From UBA5336 sp038745855 (GTDB lineage Bacteria > Pseudomonadota > Alphaproteobacteria > Caulobacterales > Hyphomonadaceae): a stretch of DNA of 64,000 nt. This document shows, in pieces, positions 55,064-63,122 of this stretch. The translations under genes and the position numbers were made by a program. The stretch's first letter is position 1. The number at the start of each line of letters is the position of its first letter. The stretch spans positions 1 through 64,000 of the forward strand of contig JBCDLC010000007.1 in assembly GCA_038745855.1 (NCBI GenBank). The letters run 5' to 3'. The notes under the pieces are model-generated. The model did no database searches, was not told the DNA's origin, and saw only the letters and a list, made by a program, of their open reading frames with translations.

Positions 55064-55153
55064 TTAGGCGCCAGTTTCGGGACCGTCCATGGGCTGACTG
55101 CCGGTGATACCGCCCCGATACTTTGCCTTGATCTTGCCGGTGATCAGGGCCAT
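55064..55153 (-). other. 29-codon open frame between two SDR genes, possible remnant
   Basis: From ATG 55153 the frame reads MALITGKIKAKYRGGITGSQ and stops at TAA 55064-55066. The upstream codons in the same frame (PDALKASTEGC) are also open. The short segment ALITGKIKAK recalls the end of SCP2-type sterol/lipid-binding domains, so it may be a remnant. The evidence is thin. Confidence 0.2.
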
Positions 55154-55181
55154 GCAACCTTCTGTCGATGCTTTCAGCGCG

Positions 55182-56105
55182 TCAGGTATCGGTCATGTTC
55201 GCCGCGAGTTGCGGGATGATGGGCACGACCTTGGTTTCCATGAAATCCCGCTCGTAGGCTTCCTCAGGGGCCCCGCGAACGGCCGCGTCCAGTCCTTGCG
55301 CATCTATGCCGACCAGTATGCGCCAGCGTTCCTCGCGCACACCGTCGAGGATGATCTGGGCAGCCTCGTTGGGATCCATGCCCCCATCGCGGAAAGCTTC
55401 ACCCATCGCCTGGGCGTCCTCATTTCCCCCGCCTTCGCCGGACGGTATATCGGAGGCCTCTACCAGGTCACCAAATTCGCGGAGTGTGTTGATCGCGATG
55501 TTGGTGCCGATGTGGCCTGGCATCACCACGCTCGCCTTGAGGTGGGGCGCATTCAGTCGGAAGTCGTTGACAAGCGCCTCCGTAAAGCCTTTTACGGCAA
55601 ACTTCGCGGCCGAATAGCCGGTGTGCGCGGTATCCGGCCCCAGGCTGGCCCAGAAGCCGTTCACCGAACTCACATTCACCATATGGCCCTCATCGGCGCG
55701 CATCAGCGCAGGAAGGAACGCCCGGGCACTGTAATAGACACCATACCAGCACACTCCGAAGGTCCGCTCCCACGCGTCCCGGTCACCGTTCACGAAGCTG
55801 CCACCCCCACCAATTCCGGCATTGTTGAACAGGAGATGGATATGGTCGGTTTCGTGGCGCTCCAGCACATCATCGCGGAACGCTTCGATCTGGGCCTCCA
55901 TGGCGACATCGGCGAGCGTTCCTGTCACCCGCACGCCCTGGGGCGCGTCTTCCATGGCGAGGGCGCAACTCTCGTCCATGTCGGCCTGCGAGATGTCGCA
56001 CATGGCGACGCTACAGCCTTCCGATGCCAACGTCTTGGCGAGCGCCCTCCCGATTCCGGTCCCGCCGCCGGTGATAACGGCCAGTTTGCCGCTGAAGTCC
56101 TTCAT
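55182..56105 (-). CDS. Short-chain dehydrogenase/reductase (SDR)
   Basis: The 307-residue protein has the cofactor motif LAVITGGGTGIGRALAKTL, LLFNNAGIGGGGSF, the catalytic Ser in MVNVSSVNGFWASLG and the YxxxK motif in TGYSAAKFAVKG. It is longer than a minimal SDR by about 50 residues at the C terminus, a region with GVREERWRILVGIDAQGLD found in members that act on bulky alcohols or hydroxyacyl compounds. GGGAGG precedes ATG 56105. Part of the minus-strand group with the carboxylase. Substrate unknown. Confidence 0.9.
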   Translation of the reverse strand: MKDFSGKLAVITGGGTGIGRALAKTLASEGCSVAMCDISQADMDESCALAMEDAPQGVRVTGTLADVAMEAQIEAFRDDVLERHETDHIHLLFNNAGIGGGGSFVNGDRDAWERTFGVCWYGVYYSARAFLPALMRADEGHMVNVSSVNGFWASLGPDTAHTGYSAAKFAVKGFTEALVNDFRLNAPHLKASVVMPGHIGTNIAINTLREFGDLVEASDIPSGEGGGNEDAQAMGEAFRDGGMDPNEAAQIILDGVREERWRILVGIDAQGLDAAVRGAPEEAYERDFMETKVVPIIPQLAANMTDT

Positions 56106-56154
56106 GGTTTCCTCCCTTTGATGACATTTGCTGCCCGGTTTTCTCCGGGTCGTG

Positions 56155-56355
56155 TCAATTCTCTCTTCGCGCGCCCGTCCGCCTTTGCCGCTCGGCATCC
56201 CTCACGGCCCGTTCGCACGTCAGACGATCCTCTACGTTCGCGATGTCATCGCAGGACCGTCGGGCCTCACTGTCGTAGCTGCCCTGCACGATGACGCAGC
56301 CTGGCAGGGATAGGACGAAACCTGCGAGGAGCAGGCGAACCGTCAGGTGTTTCAT
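56155..56355 (-). CDS. Small lipoprotein
   Basis: The 66-residue product starts MKHLTVRLLLAGFVLSLPGC, a signal peptide with a clear lipobox, and ends in a charged helix containing two Cys (RRSCDDIANVEDRLTCERAV) that could form a disulfide. Family unknown. It lies between a large lipoprotein gene and an SDR on the same strand. Start chosen at ATG 56355 because it fits the signal; 11 codons upstream are open but polar. Confidence 0.65.
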   Translation of the reverse strand: MKHLTVRLLLAGFVLSLPGCVIVQGSYDSEARRSCDDIANVEDRLTCERAVRDAERQRRTGARREN

Positions 56356-56393
56356 GGTCGGGTCCCTCGTTATCTGGAGCAAGTTCATGCGTA

Positions 56394-57617
56394 TCAGTTC
56401 AGCCAGACCGCGAACAAAAGGCTATCGCCGCCGGTCATGCGGGTGAAGCGGCGCCAGGCATCGAGGTCAGCCATGCGGCCTTCTTCGAGATAGGGGGCTG
56501 CCGCTGCGCCCTGGATCCAAAGCACGGGGTCCATCTCTCCGGGCGATTGCATCCAGGCGCCAATATTCAGCCCAACCGGGACGTAAGCCTCTGGCACTTC
56601 CGAGCCCAGCGGCAGGCCTATCCGCCAATAGGGCACGAGCGCCTCACCATCGAGGATGGCGTCAATCTCTGCGAGCACCGATTGCCACTCTTCAGCGGTC
56701 TCTGCCGTGACCTCCACTCCAAAGGCGGACGCCTGATCCGGATTTGGTAGCCATTCCCGGTCATCGTCCTCTTCTTCTGCGACTTCGGACCAAAATCGAG
56801 TGTTATGCTCGACCATCGCCTTGAAGTGCCGGTGGGCGGCTTGGGTCCGCGTGGCGTCGGGCACCCCGCGCAAGGTGAGCAGCACTGACGCGGCCGTGTC
56901 GATCCAACTGTCCTCATTGTCGATGAGGCCAAGCGATACGGTTGGCCCAGCCGCCTCGAGTGCCGCTCGGCCCTCGCTGACCGTTTGGATCGCGGGGGTC
57001 GGGTCCGCAGCAAGCACCATCTCCGCCATGCCGGAAAGAACGTGAACATAAGCCGCGAGCCATTCTGCATCGGCAGTATCGAAACGCACAACGCCGTCGA
57101 AGCCGTCATCCGCTTCGGCATTCAGCCCGGCCATGACGGCAAGAACGCCCTCATGGTCCTGGCGTGTGCCATCGGCATTGAAGTCAAACCAGAGCGCGTC
57201 GAGGGGGACTTCGACAGCAAACGTGCCATCAAGTGCCGGGCCCAGCGCGTCTTCGGCGCCAGAAAGATAGGTCAACGCGCCGGTCATTGCCGTTTCAAGA
57301 AAGGCAGGATCAAAGCGGCTATCGGGATTGGGCGGCAGAGGGTTCCGCATGCCTGGGATAAACGGCAGAGTGCCCTGATAGGTTGCGTAGCGGACTTGGA
57401 GAATATGCTCTACCGCGCGCAAGAAGCGGACGCCGCCGAGGACGAAAGCGGTTTCTTCGGTCTGCTCTCCTTCCGACAGTTGGGCTTCCGTGGCCGCGAG
57501 CCCCTTCTCTGCGAGGACGTCCTGCCAGGGCTCCTGATCAGCCTGGGATGCAGCCCCGTTGCAGCCCGAGGCTGCCAAGAGCGCGGCTAAGGCAAAGGTC
57601 GACAGGATACGCATCAT
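56394..57617 (-). CDS. Hypothetical lipoprotein, about 400 residues
   Basis: The protein begins MMRILSTFALAALLAASGCN, a lipoprotein signal, and the 390-residue mature part is acidic and mostly helical. Repeating features are Trp- and Asp-rich loops (DALWFDFNADGTRQDHEG, EDDDREWLPNPDQAS). FNADGTRQDHE has an EF-hand-like look but is not a full calcium site. The C-terminal end (DAWRRFTRMTGGDSLLFAVWL) looks like a conserved motif. I cannot assign a family and no catalytic residues can be named. It starts a minus-strand run with the small lipoprotein and the SDRs. Confidence 0.75.
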   Translation of the reverse strand: MMRILSTFALAALLAASGCNGAASQADQEPWQDVLAEKGLAATEAQLSEGEQTEETAFVLGGVRFLRAVEHILQVRYATYQGTLPFIPGMRNPLPPNPDSRFDPAFLETAMTGALTYLSGAEDALGPALDGTFAVEVPLDALWFDFNADGTRQDHEGVLAVMAGLNAEADDGFDGVVRFDTADAEWLAAYVHVLSGMAEMVLAADPTPAIQTVSEGRAALEAAGPTVSLGLIDNEDSWIDTAASVLLTLRGVPDATRTQAAHRHFKAMVEHNTRFWSEVAEEEDDDREWLPNPDQASAFGVEVTAETAEEWQSVLAEIDAILDGEALVPYWRIGLPLGSEVPEAYVPVGLNIGAWMQSPGEMDPVLWIQGAAAAPYLEEGRMADLDAWRRFTRMTGGDSLLFAVWLN

Positions 57618-57677
57618 TACACCTCGATCTTGGCGGCTCGTTCTGATGCCGCGACGACGCTTGTACCTCTTGGGCTA

Positions 57678-58274
57678 TCACCGGGCCATCGCCTGGCAGG
57701 CCTTGTGGCGCGGACAATCGACCTGGTGGTCGTTCACCATTCCGACCGCTTGCATGAAAGCATAGACGATCACAGGGCCGCAAAACTTGAAACCGCGTTT
57801 CTTGAGATCTTTTGCGATCGTTTCCGACAATGGGGTCTTCGCCGGTGCATCGCGGTAGCTCGCCCACGCATTCACCAGCGGTTTTCCGTCCAGAAAGCCC
57901 CAAAGATAGTCAGCGAAATCCTCACCTGAATCGGCCATTTTCAGATAGACTCTGGCGTTACCAATCGTGGCTTCGATCTTCTTCGGGCTCCGGATGATGC
58001 CCCGATTGCCGAGCGCCTTTTCGACCCGGCGGTCGTCCCACCTCGCGATGCGTTGGGGGTCGAACCCGTCAAACTCCTCGCGGATCGCTTCTCGCTTCCG
58101 CAGAATGGTGATCCAGGCGAGACCCGCTTGCATGCCATCGAGTTGAAGCTTCTCCCACAGCGCACGGCTGTCATATTCGGGTACGCCCCATTCGGTGTCG
58201 TGGTAGCCCCGGTAAAGGGCGTCATTGATTGGCGCCCACCCGCAGGGCAATTCGGCGCCTGCAGGGTCAGGCAT
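57678..58274 (-). CDS. tag: DNA-3-methyladenine glycosylase I
   Basis: Tag excises 3-methyladenine from alkylated DNA. The 198-residue protein shows LPCGWAPINDALYRGYHDTEWGVP with the first zinc Cys and His. LQLDGMQAGLAWITILRKRE carries the base-pocket residues, then NRGIIRSPKKIEATIGNA and KKRGFKFCGPVIVYAFMQAVGMVNDH follow. The closing Cys/His pair is in VNDHQVDCPRH. Two starts are possible (58289 and 58274); both overlap the end of ygfZ by 8-23 bases, so the genes are translationally coupled. Confidence 0.93.
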   Translation of the reverse strand: MPDPAGAELPCGWAPINDALYRGYHDTEWGVPEYDSRALWEKLQLDGMQAGLAWITILRKREAIREEFDGFDPQRIARWDDRRVEKALGNRGIIRSPKKIEATIGNARVYLKMADSGEDFADYLWGFLDGKPLVNAWASYRDAPAKTPLSETIAKDLKKRGFKFCGPVIVYAFMQAVGMVNDHQVDCPRHKACQAMAR

Positions 58275-59148
58275 CAGCGATACTCGCATCGATTTCGGCG
58301 GTAAGCCATGCAGGTGCCGATACGGAGACGGCATGTCCGCCAACCGTCAACGCGCTACGGTCTGCCTTCGCCAAGCGGTCGATCCGAACGCGCGCAAGGC
58401 CCATACGGCCCTCAACACTCGTGATTTCTCCAAGGGCAGAACCTGCCTCCAGAGCAGCCCCAACCTCGAGCTGATCGCCTTCCACCGTGAGCGTTCGACG
58501 CCGGATCTTGCCGCGCCTGTGCATCCGCGACACCACCTCCTGGCCGACAAAGCACCCTTTCTTGAGGTCGACCCCACCGAGCTGGTCCATGTTGATGTCG
58601 GCTGGAAAAACGTCCGCTGCCCCAAAGTCTGCGCCCCATTCAGCGACGCCATGCCGGATGCGGTCCGTATGATAGTCAGGCAGTGGTAACGACCATTCGG
58701 CTGCGTGGACACCATACCAGGCCTGCCACTCAGCCTCGGTCGCCAGTCCTCGAAGTCGTCCACCCGGAAAGCGGGGGTCGACCAGCACATGGGCAGCGCC
58801 GGAGATGGGCCTCGGGCCCTGCTCGGCGGGGGCCGTGCCCGCGATGACGAAAAGGTCGTCGCGCACGGTGATGGTAACATTGGCGCGCAGCCGAAACAGG
58901 GTGAGGCGTTTCTTGAGATCTGCCAGTGCGTCAGCCGCAACGTCGATCAGCACGCCGTCGTCAGTCCTAAGTGCGAGATAGTCGGCGATGACCTTTCCCT
59001 GCGGTGTCAGGAGAGCGCCATAACGCGTATCCCCGGGAGGCCAGGTACTCGTACCATGGGTCACGAGCCGTTCAAGCATCGCAATCGTGTCCGGACCCGT
59101 TAGAGCGAGCACAGCGCGATGGGCGAGGAAAACATAGGGGGGGGCCAT
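58267..59148 (-). CDS. ygfZ: Folate-binding protein YgfZ (GcvT-like)
   Basis: YgfZ (IBA57 homologue) uses tetrahydrofolate in maturation or repair of certain iron-sulfur enzymes. The 293-residue protein has an N-terminal GcvT-like domain (RLVTHGTSTWPPGDTRYGAL, LTPQGKVIADYLALR). The diagnostic motif KKGCFVGQEVVSRMHRRGK follows, with its conserved Cys, then a C-terminal domain. It is cotranscribed with tag. The genes upstream are divergent (bkd operon). Confidence 0.93.
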   Translation of the reverse strand: MAPPYVFLAHRAVLALTGPDTIAMLERLVTHGTSTWPPGDTRYGALLTPQGKVIADYLALRTDDGVLIDVAADALADLKKRLTLFRLRANVTITVRDDLFVIAGTAPAEQGPRPISGAAHVLVDPRFPGGRLRGLATEAEWQAWYGVHAAEWSLPLPDYHTDRIRHGVAEWGADFGAADVFPADINMDQLGGVDLKKGCFVGQEVVSRMHRRGKIRRRTLTVEGDQLEVGAALEAGSALGEITSVEGRMGLARVRIDRLAKADRSALTVGGHAVSVSAPAWLTAEIDASIADA

Positions 59149-59421
59149 TCGTTTGTGGTGGCGGTCTGCTGCGCCCCGGTCAAGGGCAGCGTTTGGCGGA
59201 CGAAACGCAAGGATATGCCGTTGAACACGAAAACGTCGGCAAATTGTTCCCGAGACAGCACGATAACAGATCGACGATTGATAGATAATTCTCTATAATA
59301 CGCCTTACACAGTATACATTGATTGTATTTTGCATATCACTTGAAAAAATCGTTCTATTATGCCCATGTACACGCAAGAAAAAACTTCACTTTTTGCTGC
59401 GACGCAGCACGCGGAGACACC
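59149..59421. promoter_or_regulatory. AT-rich divergent promoter region of ygfZ and the bkd operon
   Basis: The 273 bases between ygfZ and E1alpha hold no supported gene. From about 59260 to 59400 the sequence is markedly AT-richer than its surroundings, with several TATA-like words (TATAATAC near 59294, GTATAC near 59312, GCATATCAC near 59332). A short hairpin GCTGCG-A-CGCAGC lies near 59397-59409, 13 bases before the E1alpha start. I cannot choose a single promoter with confidence. Confidence 0.45.
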
Positions 59422-60675
59422 ATGGCGGATGCGACCAGACCCATCGATGTGCCCCATCCCGATGCCCGGCCCGGCGACGCCCCGGACTTCAGTCACATCG
59501 AGGTTCCGGCCGCTGGCACCGTAGAGCGCCCCCACGCCCTGGCGGATGCGGCAACACTACGGGATCTCCCCTTTGAGCTGATCCGAGTGCTCGGCGACGA
59601 TGGACAGGCGGTCGGTGACTGGAACCCCGGCTTGGGCGCTGAAACGCTTCAGGCGGGTCTCAAGACCATGCTGCTCACCCGCGCCTATGATGCGCGGATG
59701 CTGAAGATGCAGCGCACCAAGCGGCTCAGCTTCTACATGAAGTGCCTCGGTGAAGAGGCCGTCGCCACCGCTGGCGCCATGGCACTCGCGTTTGAGGACA
59801 TGCTGTTCCCCTCCTACCGCCAGCAGGCCGCCTACATCTCGCGCTGGAAGACGATCGAGCCCGACGAACAGTCTATTCTCACCCAAATGATGTGCCATTG
59901 CATCGGCAACACCGGTGATAATCTGCTCGGCCGCCAGCTTCCGGTCCACTATGCCAACAAGGCGCTCAATTGGTTCTCCGTTTCCGGCAACCTCGGCACG
60001 CAGTTTCCCCAAGCCGTCGGCTGGTCGATGGCCTCAGCGCTTAAGGGAAGTCAGGCAGTGGCATCGTCCTGGATTGGGGATGGCACCACCGCGGAAGGGG
60101 ACTTCCACGCCGGTCTCACGCTCGCCAGCACCTATAATGCCCCGGTCATCCTCAACGTGGTGAACAATCAGTGGGCGATCTCCATGCACAATTCGATCTC
60201 CGGCGGGAAGGCGGAAACCTTTGCGTCCAAGGCCATTGGATACGGCATTCCCGGCCTTCGTGTGGATGGTAACGATTTCCTCGCGGTCTACGCCGCGACC
60301 CAGTGGGCCGCCGACCGTGCCCGGAACGGCGGCGGTGCCACCTTGATCGAACACTACACCTATCGCGGCGAGGCCCATTCGACCTCCGATGACCCGTCCC
60401 GCTACCGTCCCAAGGATGAGTGGAAAGCGTGGCCGCTTGGCGATCCTTTGGAGCGGCTCAAAACCCACCTGATCGGCCTTGGCGAGTGGAGTGAAGACCA
60501 GCACAGCGCCCTGGAAACCGAGTACAAGGATGTTGTCAGCGCAGCTTGGAAAGCCGCTATTGCGCAAGGCACCCTCGAAGAGGGCCCCCATGCGCCCGTG
60601 CCAACCATGTTTGAGGGGGTTTATGCCGAACAGCCGTGGCATCTACGCCGTCAACGCCAGGATCTCGGCGTCTAG
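59422..60675 (+). CDS. bkdA1: Branched-chain 2-oxoacid dehydrogenase E1 alpha subunit
   Basis: E1alpha/beta decarboxylates 2-oxoacids from Val, Leu and Ile with thiamine diphosphate. The 417-residue protein shows LTRAYDARMLKMQRTKRLSF, FPSYRQQAAYISR, SGNLGTQFPQAVG and the ThDP motif SWIGDGTTAEGDFHAGLTLA ending at NNQWAIS. The phosphorylation-loop region HSTSDDPSRYRP is typical of the BCKDH-type E1alpha. The N terminus up to ERPHALADA is an extension also found in bacterial BkdA1. I start at ATG 59422; the frame is open further but that DNA is AT-rich and non-coding. Confidence 0.95.
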   Translation: MADATRPIDVPHPDARPGDAPDFSHIEVPAAGTVERPHALADAATLRDLPFELIRVLGDDGQAVGDWNPGLGAETLQAGLKTMLLTRAYDARMLKMQRTKRLSFYMKCLGEEAVATAGAMALAFEDMLFPSYRQQAAYISRWKTIEPDEQSILTQMMCHCIGNTGDNLLGRQLPVHYANKALNWFSVSGNLGTQFPQAVGWSMASALKGSQAVASSWIGDGTTAEGDFHAGLTLASTYNAPVILNVVNNQWAISMHNSISGGKAETFASKAIGYGIPGLRVDGNDFLAVYAATQWAADRARNGGGATLIEHYTYRGEAHSTSDDPSRYRPKDEWKAWPLGDPLERLKTHLIGLGEWSEDQHSALETEYKDVVSAAWKAAIAQGTLEEGPHAPVPTMFEGVYAEQPWHLRRQRQDLGV

Positions 60676-60743
60676 TCCTCGCCAGCGCTCCGATTGTGCT
60701 TCGGGATTCTGGCAGCGCACTACAGCCCGAATTGGAGGCCTGA

Positions 60744-61760
60744 ATGCCTGCGCAAACCATGATCCAGGCGCTCAACAACGCGCTAGACGTCAAACTCGAA
60801 GCCGATCCCTCCGTCCTCGCCTTCGGTGAGGATGTTGGCTATTTCGGCGGTGTTTTCGGCGTCACGAAGGGCCTGCAGGACAAGCATGGCGAAACGCGTG
60901 TGTTCGACGCGCCCATCAATGAGGGGGCGATTGTTGCCATGGCCATGGGCATGGCGGTCAACGGCATGCGCCCCGTCGCGGAAATCCAGTTTGCCGACTA
61001 CATCTTCCCCGGTTTCGACCAGATCATTTCGGAACTAAGCCGGATCCGCTATCGGTCTGCCGGCCAGTTTACAGCGCCCGTAACCCTACGCACCCCCTGC
61101 GGCGGCGGCATCTATGGCGGGCAAACACACTCCATGAGCCCAGAGGCCTTCTTCACCCACATCCCGGGCGTCGTCGTGGCCATGCCATCCAACCCCTACG
61201 ACGCCAAGGGCCTCCTGATTTCCGCCATCGAGAGCGATGATCCTGTCATCTTCTTCGAGCCGAAGCGCCTCTATAACGGCCCCTTCGATGGCGACCCCAA
61301 CAAGCCCCAATCTGCCTGGAACACCCACCCCAAGGGCGAGGTTCCGAGTGGCCATTACACTTTACCAATCGGCGTCGCGGAAATCGTCCGTCCAGGGTCG
61401 GCCTGCACCGTTATCGCCTATGGCACCATGGTGCATGTCGCGCTTGCCGCTGCCGAAGCCCAGGGCATCGATGCAGAGATCATAGATCTGAAGACCCTGC
61501 TTCCCTACGATGTTGAGACCGTCACGACATCGGTCACAAAGACCGGCCGTTGCGTCGTCCTGCATGAGGCGCCCCGCACATCCGGCTTCGGGGCCGAGAT
61601 GGTCGCCCAGATCCAGGAAGACTGCTTCTATTCCCTCGAAGCGCCGATCCTCCGGGTCACAGGTTGGGATACGCCCTACCCGCACGCCCACGAATGGAGC
61701 TATTTCCCAGGTCAGGAGCGGGTGGGCCGGGCCCTCCGCAAGGTCATGGAGACTGGCTGA
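60744..61760 (+). CDS. bkdA2: Branched-chain 2-oxoacid dehydrogenase E1 beta subunit
   Basis: The 338-residue transketolase-like partner of E1alpha has IQALNNALDVKLEADPSVLA, FGEDVGYFGGVFGVTKGLQ, DAPINEGAIVAMAMGMAVNG and EIQFADYIFPGFDQIISELS. The C-terminal domain has IIDLKTLLPYDVETV and VVLHEAPRTSGFGAEMVAQI. GGAGG precedes the start. It follows E1alpha by 68 bases and is followed by E2 with one base between. Confidence 0.96.
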   Translation: MPAQTMIQALNNALDVKLEADPSVLAFGEDVGYFGGVFGVTKGLQDKHGETRVFDAPINEGAIVAMAMGMAVNGMRPVAEIQFADYIFPGFDQIISELSRIRYRSAGQFTAPVTLRTPCGGGIYGGQTHSMSPEAFFTHIPGVVVAMPSNPYDAKGLLISAIESDDPVIFFEPKRLYNGPFDGDPNKPQSAWNTHPKGEVPSGHYTLPIGVAEIVRPGSACTVIAYGTMVHVALAAAEAQGIDAEIIDLKTLLPYDVETVTTSVTKTGRCVVLHEAPRTSGFGAEMVAQIQEDCFYSLEAPILRVTGWDTPYPHAHEWSYFPGQERVGRALRKVMETG

Positions 61761-61761
61761 T

Positions 61762-63048
61762 ATGGCGACGCAAGTGATCAAGATGCCGGATGTGGGCGAA
61801 GGCGTTGTCGAAGCTGAGATTGTGGCCTGGCATGTGGCCGTTGGCGACACCGTTGAAGAAGACCAGGACCTGGTCGATGTCATGACTGACAAGGCGACGG
61901 TCGAGATCCCATCCCCGGTCGGCGGAACGATCACCGCCCTGCATGGAGCACCCGGCGATGTGGTCGCCGTTGGCACAACGATCATCGAGATCAACGGTGA
62001 CGGAGCAACGCCAATAGAAGCGGCTTCGTCCACTCCCGAACCTGCACCCGCCCCTCAAGTGGATACGGACCCTGCACCTACGGCTCCCGAGCCACAAGCG
62101 GAACCCCCTGCGCCGATGCCTGGACCCGTCCAGGCATCGCCCCCGAAGAGCAGTGCAAAACCCCTCGCAAGCCCCGCCGTTCGCGCGCGCGCCCTCGAAC
62201 TTGATATTGATCTTGCCGTCGTCCCCGGCACGGGCCCGGCCGGCCGGATCACGCGGCAAGACCTCGAAGATTTCTCCGCCGCCGGTGGACGGCTAATCTC
62301 GAAAACAAGCTCTGGACCAATCGAGCAGGCGCATCGCCGCCATGCACCTCGCATAGGCATAAAGGAAGAGAAGGTCATCGGCCTGCGCCGGAAGATCGCC
62401 CAGAACATGCAAGCAGCCTGGTCGGTTCCCATGATCACCTATGTCGAGGAAATCGACGTCACCGAGGTCGAGGCACTGCGGCAATCGCTTAACGCTGACC
62501 GCCAGGACGGCCAGCCTAAGCTGACCGTGCTCCCGTTCCTGATTACGGCCCTGACCGTCGCCCTCGAAGACATCCCCCAGGCCAACGCACACTATAAAGC
62601 CGACGCTGGAACCCTCACGAGGTACGACGCCGCCCATGTCGGCATCGCAACGGCCACAGATCGGGGGCTTGTCGTCCCCGTTCTTCGCCATGCCGAGGCG
62701 CTTGATATCTGGGAGATGGCCGGCGAAATCAGCCGTCTATCCCAGTCGGCCCGCGATGGCACGGCCGCGCGTGAAGACCTTTCCGGTTCGTCGATCACCA
62801 TCACGTCGCTCGGCGCCGTTGGCGGGGTCGTCACAACGCCGCTTTTGAATGTTCCAGAAACAGCAATCATCGGCGTCAATAAGATCACCGAGCGTCCTGT
62901 CTTTGATGGGGCAGGACGCGTGGTCCCCCGCCTGTTCATGAACCTCTCTTCAAGCTTCGATCATCGCATTGTTGATGGAGCCGATGCTGCCCGTCTCATC
63001 CAGACAATCCGCACCCTCCTCGAAACGCCAGCCCGGCTGTTTCTCTAG
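61762..63048 (+). CDS. bkdB: Branched-chain 2-oxoacid dehydrogenase E2 (dihydrolipoyl acyltransferase)
   Basis: E2 transfers the acyl group to CoA and forms the core of the complex. The 428-residue protein has one lipoyl domain with the lipoylated Lys in DVMTDKATVEIPSPVGG (about residue 44). A Pro/Ala-rich linker (about 85-130) and a peripheral-subunit binding domain follow (ASPAVRARALELDIDLAVVP, GPAGRITRQDLE). The catalytic domain has SSSFDHRIVDGADAARLIQ, holding the HxxxDG active site near the C terminus. I start at ATG 61762. A single lipoyl domain is usual for BCKDH-type E2. Confidence 0.95.
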   Translation: MATQVIKMPDVGEGVVEAEIVAWHVAVGDTVEEDQDLVDVMTDKATVEIPSPVGGTITALHGAPGDVVAVGTTIIEINGDGATPIEAASSTPEPAPAPQVDTDPAPTAPEPQAEPPAPMPGPVQASPPKSSAKPLASPAVRARALELDIDLAVVPGTGPAGRITRQDLEDFSAAGGRLISKTSSGPIEQAHRRHAPRIGIKEEKVIGLRRKIAQNMQAAWSVPMITYVEEIDVTEVEALRQSLNADRQDGQPKLTVLPFLITALTVALEDIPQANAHYKADAGTLTRYDAAHVGIATATDRGLVVPVLRHAEALDIWEMAGEISRLSQSARDGTAAREDLSGSSITITSLGAVGGVVTTPLLNVPETAIIGVNKITERPVFDGAGRVVPRLFMNLSSSFDHRIVDGADAARLIQTIRTLLETPARLFL

Positions 63049-63122
63049 TTTCTGGCATGGGTACCGTAAGTGGTATTCAGGTCAGAAACGACATCGACGT
63101 CCTGCAGATCCGAGCCTGATCC

